A DNA stretch of 64,000 nt, taken from assembly GCF_000421645.1 (NCBI RefSeq), contig NZ_ATXK01000011.1:90566-154565 (forward strand). Reading direction: 5' to 3'. The notes beneath the pieces are model-generated. The model saw only the letters and a list, made by a program, of their open reading frames with translations. It was not told where the DNA came from and made no database searches. The translations under genes and the position numbers were made by a program. Origin of the DNA: Aurantimonas coralicida DSM 14790. GTDB lineage: Bacteria > Pseudomonadota > Alphaproteobacteria > Rhizobiales > Rhizobiaceae. This document shows positions 57,776-64,000 of this stretch, piece after piece; position 1 is the stretch's first letter; every line of letters begins with the position of its first letter.

Positions 57776-58263
57776 CAGGCGTCTTCCCTTGCGATTGGCG
57801 AACAGCCGCCGGTTACCGCACCTGCGCCCGCTTGCGAAGTCCCGTCCCCGAACCGCTGCGCCGCCCGGCATGACAATGGCACCGGATTCACGACACGATC
57901 TCCAGCGCGATCTGGCCCGGTTGGTCGAGCATGAGCGTCTTAGCTCGGGTCCAGTCTGAAAGATCCTGGGAGAGGATCGTCGTCTCCCGTGCTGCCTTTG
58001 ATCTCGTTCAGCCCGCGGCCCTTTCCGCCCTCCTGCGCCGCCCATCGGCACCTTACGACCCTTCCCGACCGCTGCGCCCCCCGCACTCCGTGGCTCCGGG
58101 ACCCCGTCGGATCCCTCGCCAGACACCCCGGAATCCCGCGCATTCCGGCCCCCACAGGCCATCACGAAAATCCCGTTCGATTCCCGTCATTTCGCTGTTG
58201 CAATCCACCGATGATTGGGGCATACACCGCTCGTCCGCGGCGCTCAGGCGCCGCACGGAGCGG
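57776..58263. other. 488-base intergenic region before tRNA-Gly
   Basis: No convincing gene is seen on either strand. It holds the promoters of proX (minus) and tRNA-Gly (plus). A short minus-strand frame ending at 57888 reads ETTILSQDLSDW and then MLDQPGQIALEIVS, with a vague likeness to haemin-uptake HemP proteins, but it has no proper start and is not called. Confidence 0.5.
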
Positions 58264-58338
58264 GCGGGCGTAGCTCAGGGGTAGAGCACAACCTTGCCAA
58301 GGTTGGGGTCGTGGGTTCGAATCCCATCGCCCGCTCCA
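58264..58338 (+). tRNA. tRNA-Gly (anticodon GCC)
   Basis: A 75-nt cloverleaf with encoded CCA. The acceptor stem GCGGGCG pairs with CGCCCGC, the anticodon loop is TTGCCAA, and the T loop is GGTTCGAATCC. Reads GGC and GGT codons. Confidence 0.96.
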
Positions 58339-58551
58339 ATTTTCCCCATCTCGACATTTCTGACTGCGTTGATCGCGATACGGTCCTGCCGGTTTCGTTC
58401 GTGCGGGCGCGCGTCTGTTTCGGCGTGCCGTGCGAACCTACCCGCCGCGAGGCGCATTTCTCGGACTGCACGAGCATCGGCCGCATTCTGTACAACGCCC
58501 CGTGACCTCCTTCGCCCGCCGCCTAGATGGCAGGGCAAAGGAGTTCCCACC

Positions 58552-58926
58552 ATGAACAAGCTCATTCCCATCGCCCTGACGGCGCTTCTGGCCCTCTCGG
58601 CATGCAGCGACGAAACCGAGACCGACGCCGCCGATCCGGCCGTGTCCACCACCAGCGAGCCGGCTTCCGCGCCGTCGACGACCGAACGCGAGACCGGCGA
58701 AGCCATGGAGGCGATCGGCGAGGCCGGGCGCCAGACCGGCGAAGCAGCCCGTTCGGCGCTGGAAGACCTGTCCGAGGCCGCCGGTCCGGCCATCGACCAG
58801 GCGCGCGAGGCCGGCAGCAAGGCTCTCGACGACGCGAAGGAGGGGCTGAACAACGCCACCCGCAGCGCCGCCTGCCGGACGGCCCGTGCCGCCGAGGACG
58901 CCGACGGTATCGCCGCCAATTGCTAG
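58552..58926 (+). CDS. Small helical lipoprotein, function unknown
   Basis: A 124-residue protein with a lipobox, LLALSAC, so Cys19 would be lipid-modified. The mature chain is rich in Ala, Glu and Gly with repeated helical stretches (TGEAMEAIGEAGRQTGEAARSALEDLSEAAGPAIDQAREAGSKALDDAK), then a C-terminal CRTARAAEDADGIAANC with two cysteines. AAAGGAG is 8 bases before the ATG. It resembles the apolipophorin/entericidin-like stress lipoproteins in composition only. It converges on the DUF1330 gene. Confidence 0.8.
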   Translation: MNKLIPIALTALLALSACSDETETDAADPAVSTTSEPASAPSTTERETGEAMEAIGEAGRQTGEAARSALEDLSEAAGPAIDQAREAGSKALDDAKEGLNNATRSAACRTARAAEDADGIAANC

Positions 58927-58935
58927 AGCGGCAGT

Positions 58936-58992
58936 GCCGCCCAGCGATGCGTGGCGGGGTGATGCTCCGCCCACACCGCCGGGCGGCCTTTT
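58936..58992 (+). terminator. Possible terminator after the lipoprotein gene
   Basis: GCCGCCC (58936-58942) can pair with GGGCGGC (58981-58987) across a structured loop, followed by CTTTT. The long loop makes it uncertain. Confidence 0.35.
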
Positions 58993-59104
58993 GGACCAAG
59001 CCGACACTCCGACTACGATCGCGCCGGGCGGGCCGGAAGGGCGATCCCGGCAACTCTCCCCGCTCGGCAAGCCATGGCAACGACCGCCAGCCGGACGAAC
59101 GGGT

Positions 59105-59446
59105 TCAGGCCCCGCCCGCCTTTTCTTTCGGTAAGATGTCGGTCGCCCGGTGATCGTCGCCGACACCCTCGATCAGGAAGATCTCGCCCTCCGTGCCCTG
59201 CATCCGCAGGGGCCTGATGGCCTGATAGTCCGGCGAACCGTACCATGCCCGCGCCAGGCCCATGTCCGGGAAGGCGAGAACGACGATGTCGTCGGTCACC
59301 TCTCCCTCACAAAGCTCCTTCGCGCCGCCATGGATGAGGAAGCGGCCGCCAAACGGCGCCAGCGTGGCGTCGATCCGCTCGAGATAGTCGACAATGCCCT
59401 GGTTCAGAGTGACATTGCGCAGATGGGCGATGGCGTAAGCGGGCAT
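59105..59446 (-). CDS. DUF1330 domain-containing protein
   Basis: A 113-residue protein of the dimeric alpha+beta barrel superfamily: IAHLRNVTLNQGIVDYLERIDATLAPFGGRFLIHGGAKELCEGEVTDDIVVLAFPDMGLARAWYGSPDYQAIRPLR. The SPDYQ-I-P/R-L pattern is the DUF1330 signature. Function is unknown. GGGAGG is 5 bases before the ATG at 59446. It lies 21 bases downstream of the next gene on the same strand, so they may be an operon. Confidence 0.93.
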   Translation of the reverse strand: MPAYAIAHLRNVTLNQGIVDYLERIDATLAPFGGRFLIHGGAKELCEGEVTDDIVVLAFPDMGLARAWYGSPDYQAIRPLRMQGTEGEIFLIEGVGDDHRATDILPKEKAGGA

Positions 59447-59466
59447 GGCGGCCTCCCTGTTCATTT

Positions 59467-59868
59467 TCAGGCCAGTGCCCGACCGGACCGCTGTGCCGTC
59501 TCGAACTCGAGAACGGCCAGAAGAGCGACGACACCGGCCTGGGCGAGGAGACAGATCCAGCCAGGAAGATTGGGCGCGAGAACGCCGCTCACAGGCAAGG
59601 CCACGCTGGCGACGACCCACAGCGCATTGCCGAGAACGACCATGTGAGCCGCCCAGCCCGGTATCGGTCGAAGCCGGGCGACGGCGACCATGAAGGCGGC
59701 GATCGGGAGGAGAAGCATGCCGGCGCCCGAAAGAAAGCCGGCGGGAATCTGCGTCACGCTGGCGATGGGGCCGGAGGCGGCCAGGAGGAGACCGCCCATC
59801 ACGGTGCAGGTGACGGCATCAAGGGTCAGCAGGGTGCGGAGGGTGGGAATGCGCGCATGGCGTTCCAT
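59467..59868 (-). CDS. Four-span membrane protein, function unknown
   Basis: A 133-residue protein with four predicted spans: LLTLDAVTCTVMGGLLLAAS, FLSGAGMLLLPIAAFMVAVA, AAHMVVLGNALWVVASVALP and WICLLAQAGVVALLAVLEF. I do not recognise a family with certainty. AAAGG is 8 bases before the ATG at 59868. It is divergent from the XRE regulator (132 bases between starts) and upstream of the DUF1330 gene. The regulator probably controls it. Confidence 0.82.
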   Translation of the reverse strand: MERHARIPTLRTLLTLDAVTCTVMGGLLLAASGPIASVTQIPAGFLSGAGMLLLPIAAFMVAVARLRPIPGWAAHMVVLGNALWVVASVALPVSGVLAPNLPGWICLLAQAGVVALLAVLEFETAQRSGRALA

Positions 59869-60000
59869 CGGTTCAGCCTTTCCTGAGCGATGCGGCTCGA
59901 TCCGCCGGGCCGCTGCCGGCGATCCTGATCGCGTATGGGACCTCTGTCGATTACGTCCGAGGTCATTGCGCAGGCCAGGCGGGGTTGTGGAGACACGGCC

Positions 60001-60831
60001 ATGACACGCGCACGACGATCCGCGGGAGACCTCTTGCGCCAATGGCGGCAGCGGCGGCGCTTCAGCCAGCTCGGTCTCGCCCTCGATGCCGGCATTTCCC
60101 AACGCCATCTCAGCTTTCTGGAATCAGGCCGGTCGGCGCCGAGCCGTGCGATGCTCCTGCGCCTTACGGACCATCTCGACATGCCGCTGGAGGCGCGCAA
60201 CGCCCTTCTCCTTGCGGCCGGCTTTGCGCCGATCTTCCCGCAGCACGATCTGGCGGACGCCGAACTGACCGCCGCCAGAGAAATTATCGACCGGATCCTG
60301 GCCGGCCACGCGCCCCACCCTGCCCTGGCCGTGGACCGTCACTGGACGCTGCTTTCCGCCAATGCCGCGATTGCGGCCCTGACGGACGGCGTCGCGGGGC
60401 ACCTCCTCGCCGGCGCAGTCAATGTCCTGCGCCTCGGCCTGCATCCGGAGGGACTGGCCCCGCGGATCGTGAATTTCGCCGAATGGCGCGCGCATCTCCT
60501 GCGGCGCCTCGCCCGCGACGTCGCCCTGTCGGCCGACCCCGTGCTGGCCGCTCTCCTTGAGGAGCTCGAATCCTACCCGGCGTCCATCGCGGTCGACTTG
60601 TCACCAACCCCGGAACCGCCCGAACCGGCCGTGGCCGTGCCGCTGATCATCGCCAGCCCGCACGGGCCGCTGACCTTCCTCAGCACCACCACGATGTTCG
60701 GCACGGCCACCGACGTCACCCTGGCCGGAATCGCCATCGAGAGCTTCTTTCCGGCGAACCGGCAGACGGCCGACGCCATGGCGACATTCGCCGGCAGCGT
60801 CCAGGACGCCCTGTCCGGGCCGCGGGAATAG
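60001..60831 (+). CDS. XRE family regulator with MmyB-like ligand domain
   Basis: A 276-residue protein. Residues 10-62 are a Cro/C1 helix-turn-helix (LLRQWRQRRRFSQLGLALDAGISQRHLSFLESGRSAPSRAMLLRLTDHLDM). The rest, DRHWTLLSANAAIAALTDGV...VNVLRLGLHPEGLAPRIVNFAEWRAHLLRRLARDV, is the MmyB/MLTR ligand-binding, PAS-like domain. GGAG is 8 bases before the ATG at 60001. Its divergent neighbour is the likely target. The ligand is unknown. Confidence 0.9.
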   Translation: MTRARRSAGDLLRQWRQRRRFSQLGLALDAGISQRHLSFLESGRSAPSRAMLLRLTDHLDMPLEARNALLLAAGFAPIFPQHDLADAELTAAREIIDRILAGHAPHPALAVDRHWTLLSANAAIAALTDGVAGHLLAGAVNVLRLGLHPEGLAPRIVNFAEWRAHLLRRLARDVALSADPVLAALLEELESYPASIAVDLSPTPEPPEPAVAVPLIIASPHGPLTFLSTTTMFGTATDVTLAGIAIESFFPANRQTADAMATFAGSVQDALSGPRE

Positions 60832-60972
60832 ATCGGTCTGGGGGGAGTCGTAGCGGGGTCCGAAAAGCGGACCATGCAGGCAAGGCCAGAGGTTTCGGCC
60901 ACGCCAGACGGACGCTGAGAGATTGCAGCGCCAGAACCGACCCAACAGCGACACAACAGAGGCCCCAAACGA

Positions 60973-61009
60973 CAAACACTCCCGGAGCCGGGGCTCGCGG
61001 GAGTGTTTG
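60973..61009 (-). terminator. Terminator downstream of initiator tRNA
   Basis: An 11-bp perfect repeat (60973-60983 with 60999-61009) holds a nested GAGCC/GGCTC stem. It lies 6 bases after the 3' end of the tRNA on the minus strand. Confidence 0.75.
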
Positions 61010-61014
61010 AAACT

Positions 61015-61091
<77 letters not shown>

Positions 61092-61255
61092 CCATTGCCG
61101 TGCGGCGCGTTCCGCGTCGCCGGTGACCTCCATATATGCGACAGGCGGATGAATGTGAAGAGGAAATCTCGTGGAATTTCGAGAAAACGAAATCCTCTCC
61201 GGCTCACGCGACGCTCGCGGGCCGATCCCTCCTGTCAGGCCCGAAAGGCTAGCAG

Positions 61256-61286
61256 AGGTGGCGTCGGTTGAGAAGCGTCGCCACCT
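61256..61286 (-). terminator. Possible terminator after fadD
   Basis: AGGTGGCG (61256-61263) pairs with CGCCACCT (61279-61286) about 57 bases beyond the fadD stop. No U-run. Confidence 0.35.
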
Positions 61287-61342
61287 GCCCTCCGGGCCGA
61301 AGCCACGGCGGCCGCTGCCGCCGATGCTTCGGCTGCGACGGT

Positions 61343-63010
61343 TCAGTTGCGCAATTCGCGCCGCAGCACCTTGCCGACGCCGCTCTTGGGCAGCTCGTCG
61401 CGGAACTCCACCTCGCGCGGCCGCTTGTAGCCGGTCAGATTGTCCCGGCAGAACGCCTTGACCTTGTCGGCCGTCAGCTCCGGATCGCTCGCCACGACGA
61501 ACAGCTTCACCGCCTCGCCGGAATTCTCGTCCGGGATGGCGATCGCGGCCGCTTCCACGACGCCGGGCATCCGCGTGACGATCTCCTCGATCTCGTTGGG
61601 ATAGACGTTGAAGCCGGAGACGTTGATCATGTCCTTCTTGCGGTCGACGATCCTGAACCGGCCGGTCTCGTCCATCACGCCGATATCGCCGGTGCGGAAG
61701 AAGCCGTCGGCGGTCATCACCCGGGCCGTTTCGTCGGGACGGTTCCAGTAGCCGACCATGACCTGCGGGCCGCGGATGGCGATCTCGCCGCGTTCGCCCA
61801 TCGGCACCTCGCCGCCCTCCTCGTCGAGGATCTTCAGCTCGGTCGAGGGGATCGGCACGCCGATCGTCCCGCTGTATTCGGTGGAATCGGTTGGATTGCA
61901 GCAGGCCGACGGCGCGGTTTCCGACAGGCCGTAGCCCTCGCAGATCGAACAGCCGGTCTGCTTGCGCCACAGCTCCGCCGTCGCCGCCTGGACGGCCATG
62001 CCGCCGCCCACCGACAGGCGCAGATGCGACCAGTCGACACTCTTGGCGTCGGGGTGCCGCGCCAGGGCGCCGAACAGTGTGTTGACCGCCGGGAAGGAGT
62101 GGAAGCGATACTTCTTCAGCTCCTTCAGCGTCGCGGGAATGTCGCGCGGATTGGGAATCAGGATGTTGCAGCCGCCGGTGCGCATCGACAGCATCATGTT
62201 CACGGTGAAACCGAAGATATGGTAGAGCGGCAGCGCGCAGACCGTCGTGATCTGCTCGTTCGCCGGCATGTTCTTCAGCGCCGGCGCGTGCCAGGCTTCC
62301 GACTGCAGGACATTGGCAATGATATTGCCATGGGTCAGGGTCGCGCCCTTGGAAACGCCGGTCGTGCCGCCGGTATATTGCAGCACCGCCGGCTCGTCGC
62401 GCTCCGAGGCGACCGCGGTGAAGCTCGCCGCCCGCCCGCGCGCCATGGCATCGCGGAAGGCGATGGCCCCGTCCAGCTTGTAGGCCGGCACCATCTTGCG
62501 CACCTTGCGGACGACGAAATTGACCAGGTGCCGCTTCAATGTCGGCAGCATGTCGCCCATCGACGTCACGATGACATGCTCGACCGGCGTCTCGGCCCGG
62601 CAGGCCTCGAGCGTCGAGGCCATGTTCTCGAGAATGACGATCGCCTTGGCGCCGGAATCGCGCAGCTGGTGCGACAGCTCCCGCGGCGTATAGAGCGGGT
62701 TGGTGTTGACCACGATCAGCCCGGCCCGCAACACGCCCGCGACCGCCACCGGATACTGGAACAGGTTCGGCATCATCAGCGCGACGCGGTCACCCTTCTG
62801 CAGTCCCAGCGACTGCAGGAAGGCGGCGAAATGGCGTGACTCTTCGTCCAGCTCCTTAAACCGCATGGTGGCGCCCATGAAGTGGAACGCCGGCTGGTCC
62901 TTGTGCTGGATGAACGCTTCGCTCAGCAGCTCGCCGAGGGAATGATAGGGGAAATCCGGCAGCTCGGCCGGAACGCCGTCCGGATAGATCTGCAACCAGG
63001 GTTTCTGCAT
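61343..63010 (-). CDS. fadD: Long-chain fatty acid--CoA ligase
   Basis: A 555-residue acyl-activating enzyme. LQYTGGTTGVSKGATLTHGN binds ATP; ICEGYGLSETAPSACCNP and GFFRTGDIGVMDETGRFRIVDRKKDMINVSGFNVYPNEIE are the adenylation signatures; PKSGVGKVLRREL carries the C-terminal catalytic lysine. It forms acyl-CoA from fatty acid, ATP and CoA for beta-oxidation or lipid synthesis. GGAGGT is 7 bases before the ATG at 63010. The length and the LQIYPDGVPAEL start match proteobacterial FadD. Confidence 0.93.
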   Translation of the reverse strand: MQKPWLQIYPDGVPAELPDFPYHSLGELLSEAFIQHKDQPAFHFMGATMRFKELDEESRHFAAFLQSLGLQKGDRVALMMPNLFQYPVAVAGVLRAGLIVVNTNPLYTPRELSHQLRDSGAKAIVILENMASTLEACRAETPVEHVIVTSMGDMLPTLKRHLVNFVVRKVRKMVPAYKLDGAIAFRDAMARGRAASFTAVASERDEPAVLQYTGGTTGVSKGATLTHGNIIANVLQSEAWHAPALKNMPANEQITTVCALPLYHIFGFTVNMMLSMRTGGCNILIPNPRDIPATLKELKKYRFHSFPAVNTLFGALARHPDAKSVDWSHLRLSVGGGMAVQAATAELWRKQTGCSICEGYGLSETAPSACCNPTDSTEYSGTIGVPIPSTELKILDEEGGEVPMGERGEIAIRGPQVMVGYWNRPDETARVMTADGFFRTGDIGVMDETGRFRIVDRKKDMINVSGFNVYPNEIEEIVTRMPGVVEAAAIAIPDENSGEAVKLFVVASDPELTADKVKAFCRDNLTGYKRPREVEFRDELPKSGVGKVLRRELRN

Positions 63011-63167
63011 TCTCGACACCTCCCGTTGTCCGCCCATACCGATAGCGCAGACTGGGGAGAAACGGAACGCTCTACCGTTTACGTCAACGGAAATTCTGCG
63101 GCTTTTCTCGGAAGGCGGACGAGCCTAGTGATCGCGGTCGCCGGGCGGGAGTCGGCCGCGCACCGAT

Positions 63168-63200
63168 AGCGACCCGGCCGGCAGGGCGGGCCGGGTCGCT
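63168..63200 (-). terminator. Terminator of the glycine-zipper gene
   Basis: A 12-bp perfect stem (63168-63179 with 63189-63200) with a 9-base loop lies 24 bases after the stop of the minus-strand gene. Confidence 0.7.
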
Positions 63201-63223
63201 TTGGACGGTCGGGTCTGACCCGC

Positions 63224-63433
63224 CTAGAGGTTCCGGCCGATGGCGCCGCCGGCGACCGCACCGCCGACGCCGCCGATGACCGCACCGCCGGTACCGCCGA
63301 CCGCATTGCCGATGACGGCGCCGCCGACACCGCCGACGGCCGCGCCGCCGATGGTCTTCTGGGTCCGGCTGCAGCCGGCGGCCGCAAGCATCACGGCCAT
63401 GACGACGGTGACGGTGTAGAGCTTGGTGTTCAT
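63224..63433 (-). CDS. Glycine-zipper lipoprotein
   Basis: A 69-residue protein. The signal peptide ends in the lipobox LAAAGC. The mature part IGGAAVGGVGGAVIGNAVGGTGGAVIGGVGGAVAGGAIG is a glycine zipper of the 2TM type, which packs tightly in a membrane. GGGAG is 9 bases before the ATG at 63433. Similar short lipoproteins (YMGG-like, Gly-zipper OmpA-like) are common in Rhizobiales; the function is unknown. Confidence 0.87.
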   Translation of the reverse strand: MNTKLYTVTVVMAVMLAAAGCSRTQKTIGGAAVGGVGGAVIGNAVGGTGGAVIGGVGGAVAGGAIGRNL

Positions 63434-63599
63434 GCCGCAATTCTCCCTGCGAAGGCCCGCCATTCGTCGCGAATGCGGTGTCCCACAAGAACTAAGCCGA
63501 CGGAATGATGCGGCAAGAACGCGGCACTGGGTTTTGCGGCTGCCGCCGGATCACGGTCCCGTCAGGGGCACAGCAGCTACTCCCGGAGCCCCTGAACGC

Positions 63600-63634
63600 A
63601 AAAAGCCCCTCGGCTGGTGAGCGCGAGGGGCTTT
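63600..63634 (-). terminator. rRNA operon terminator
   Basis: AAAGCCCCTCG (63602-63612) pairs with CGAGGGGCTTT (63624-63634). On the minus strand a T-run (rc of 63600-63604) follows. It lies about 50 bases after the 5S gene. Confidence 0.85.
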
Positions 63635-63682
63635 GCGTGGTGTGGTGTGAAGAAGATTTTATCGGACAACTTGCGATTTGCA

Positions 63683-63800
63683 GACCTGGCGGCGACCGAC
63701 TTTCCCGCGTCTTGAGACGAAGTATCATGGGCGCTGGGGCGTTTCACGGCCGAGTTCGGAATGGGATCGGGTGCGGCCGCCCCGCTAGAACCACCAGGTC
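63683..63800 (-). rRNA. rrf: 5S ribosomal RNA
   Basis: Read on the minus strand, GACCTGG and CCAGGTC pair to form helix I. CACCCGATCCCATTCCGAACTCGGCCGTGAAA is the diagnostic 5S loop B/C region. The ends are placed by helix I and may be off by a few bases. Confidence 0.93.
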
Positions 63801-63884
63801 GGCAAATGGCAAGTTGGAAGCTGGTCTTGGGAGGGCATTGTGATTGTGTTGCGCACCCTGTTTGGGTGGGCATTGACGAATGAG

Positions 63885-64000
63885 AATGATCAAGCCGATC
63901 GAGCGATTAGTACCGGTAAGCTTCATGCGTTGCCGCACGTCCACACCCGGCCTATCAACGTGGTGGTCTACCACGGCTCTGATAGGGAGAACTCGTTTTC
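63885..64000 (-). rRNA. rrl: 23S ribosomal RNA, 3' end (partial)
   Basis: The minus strand reads GATAGGCCGGGTGTGGACGTG and then TACCGGTACTAATCG, the conserved end of alphaproteobacterial 23S rRNA, and ends near GGCTTGATC. The gene continues beyond the right edge. The 3' boundary is approximate. About 85 bases separate it from the 5S gene. Confidence 0.93.

Overview
The window is a GC-rich chromosomal segment of an alphaproteobacterium, most likely of the order Hyphomicrobiales (Rhizobiales). The order is inferred from gene order: hemD-mic60-hemY beside hemC, tsaD-gpsA-YciI-EVE, DUF2849-cysI-DUF934-cysH-cysD-cysN, ftsK-lolA and glnK-amt. A CtrA-type box, two sigma-54-type promoters and rRNA of alphaproteobacterial type agree with it. 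I cannot name the genus. Coding density is high and almost every gene is housekeeping. I found no prophage, insertion sequence, CRISPR array or defence island.

Layout. 1-2.1 kb: 3' end of argG and a convergent lactate permease gene, with a perfect terminator hairpin between them. 2.2-8.6 kb: luciferase-like oxidoreductase, HAD hydrolase, EntS-like MFS exporter, tRNA-Ala(CGC), YggT and DUF167, a DUF1127 small protein, pyrophosphatase, a GNAT acetyltransferase and a PH-domain protein. 8.8-18.4 kb: serine-glyoxylate aminotransferase, typA, a 69-residue protein built from two copies of one motif, PhoD, an M3 oligopeptidase, and a MarR regulator upstream of a Bcr/CflA-type exporter. 18.5-21.7 kb: ICMT-like methyltransferase, membrane hydrolase, class I amidotransferase, TerB. 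21.7-28.6 kb: hemC-hemD and mic60-hemY on the minus strand, divergent from tsaD-gpsA-YciI-EVE. 30.5-36.9 kb: DUF3072, a methyltransferase, YdeP-like molybdoenzyme, L,D-transpeptidase, orphan response regulator, cNMP-binding protein and xthA. 37-41.7 kb: a secreted glycine-repeat protein, lolA and ftsK. 42.2-48.1 kb: two ammonium transporters and PII, then tesB and a UbiH-family hydroxylase. 48.3-54.5 kb: assimilatory sulfate reduction operon ending in a membrane-tailed CysN and a 54-residue membrane protein. 54.6-61.1 kb: small envelope proteins, Trm112, Lon-N domain protein, CnoX, ProX, tRNA-Gly(GCC), a lipoprotein, DUF1330, a membrane protein divergent from an XRE regulator, and initiator tRNA. 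61.3-64 kb: fadD, a glycine-zipper lipoprotein, and the 5S plus 3' end of the 23S gene of an rRNA operon on the minus strand.

How genes work together. The cys operon carries sulfate from ATP sulfurylase (CysDN) through a [4Fe-4S] APS reductase (CysH) to a sirohaem sulfite reductase. It has no APS kinase, as expected for direct APS reduction. glnK-amt and the second amt gene each have a TGGCAC-N5-TTGN promoter, so both are probably under RpoN/NtrC nitrogen control. hemC and hemD make uroporphyrinogen III; mic60 shapes intracytoplasmic membrane in related bacteria. ftsK has a perfect TTAA-N7-TTAA CtrA box upstream. The most interesting unexplained items are the duplicated-motif small protein, the CysN membrane tail with its overlapping small membrane ORF, the 14-residue glycine repeat protein, and the long low-complexity N-terminal region of Mic60.
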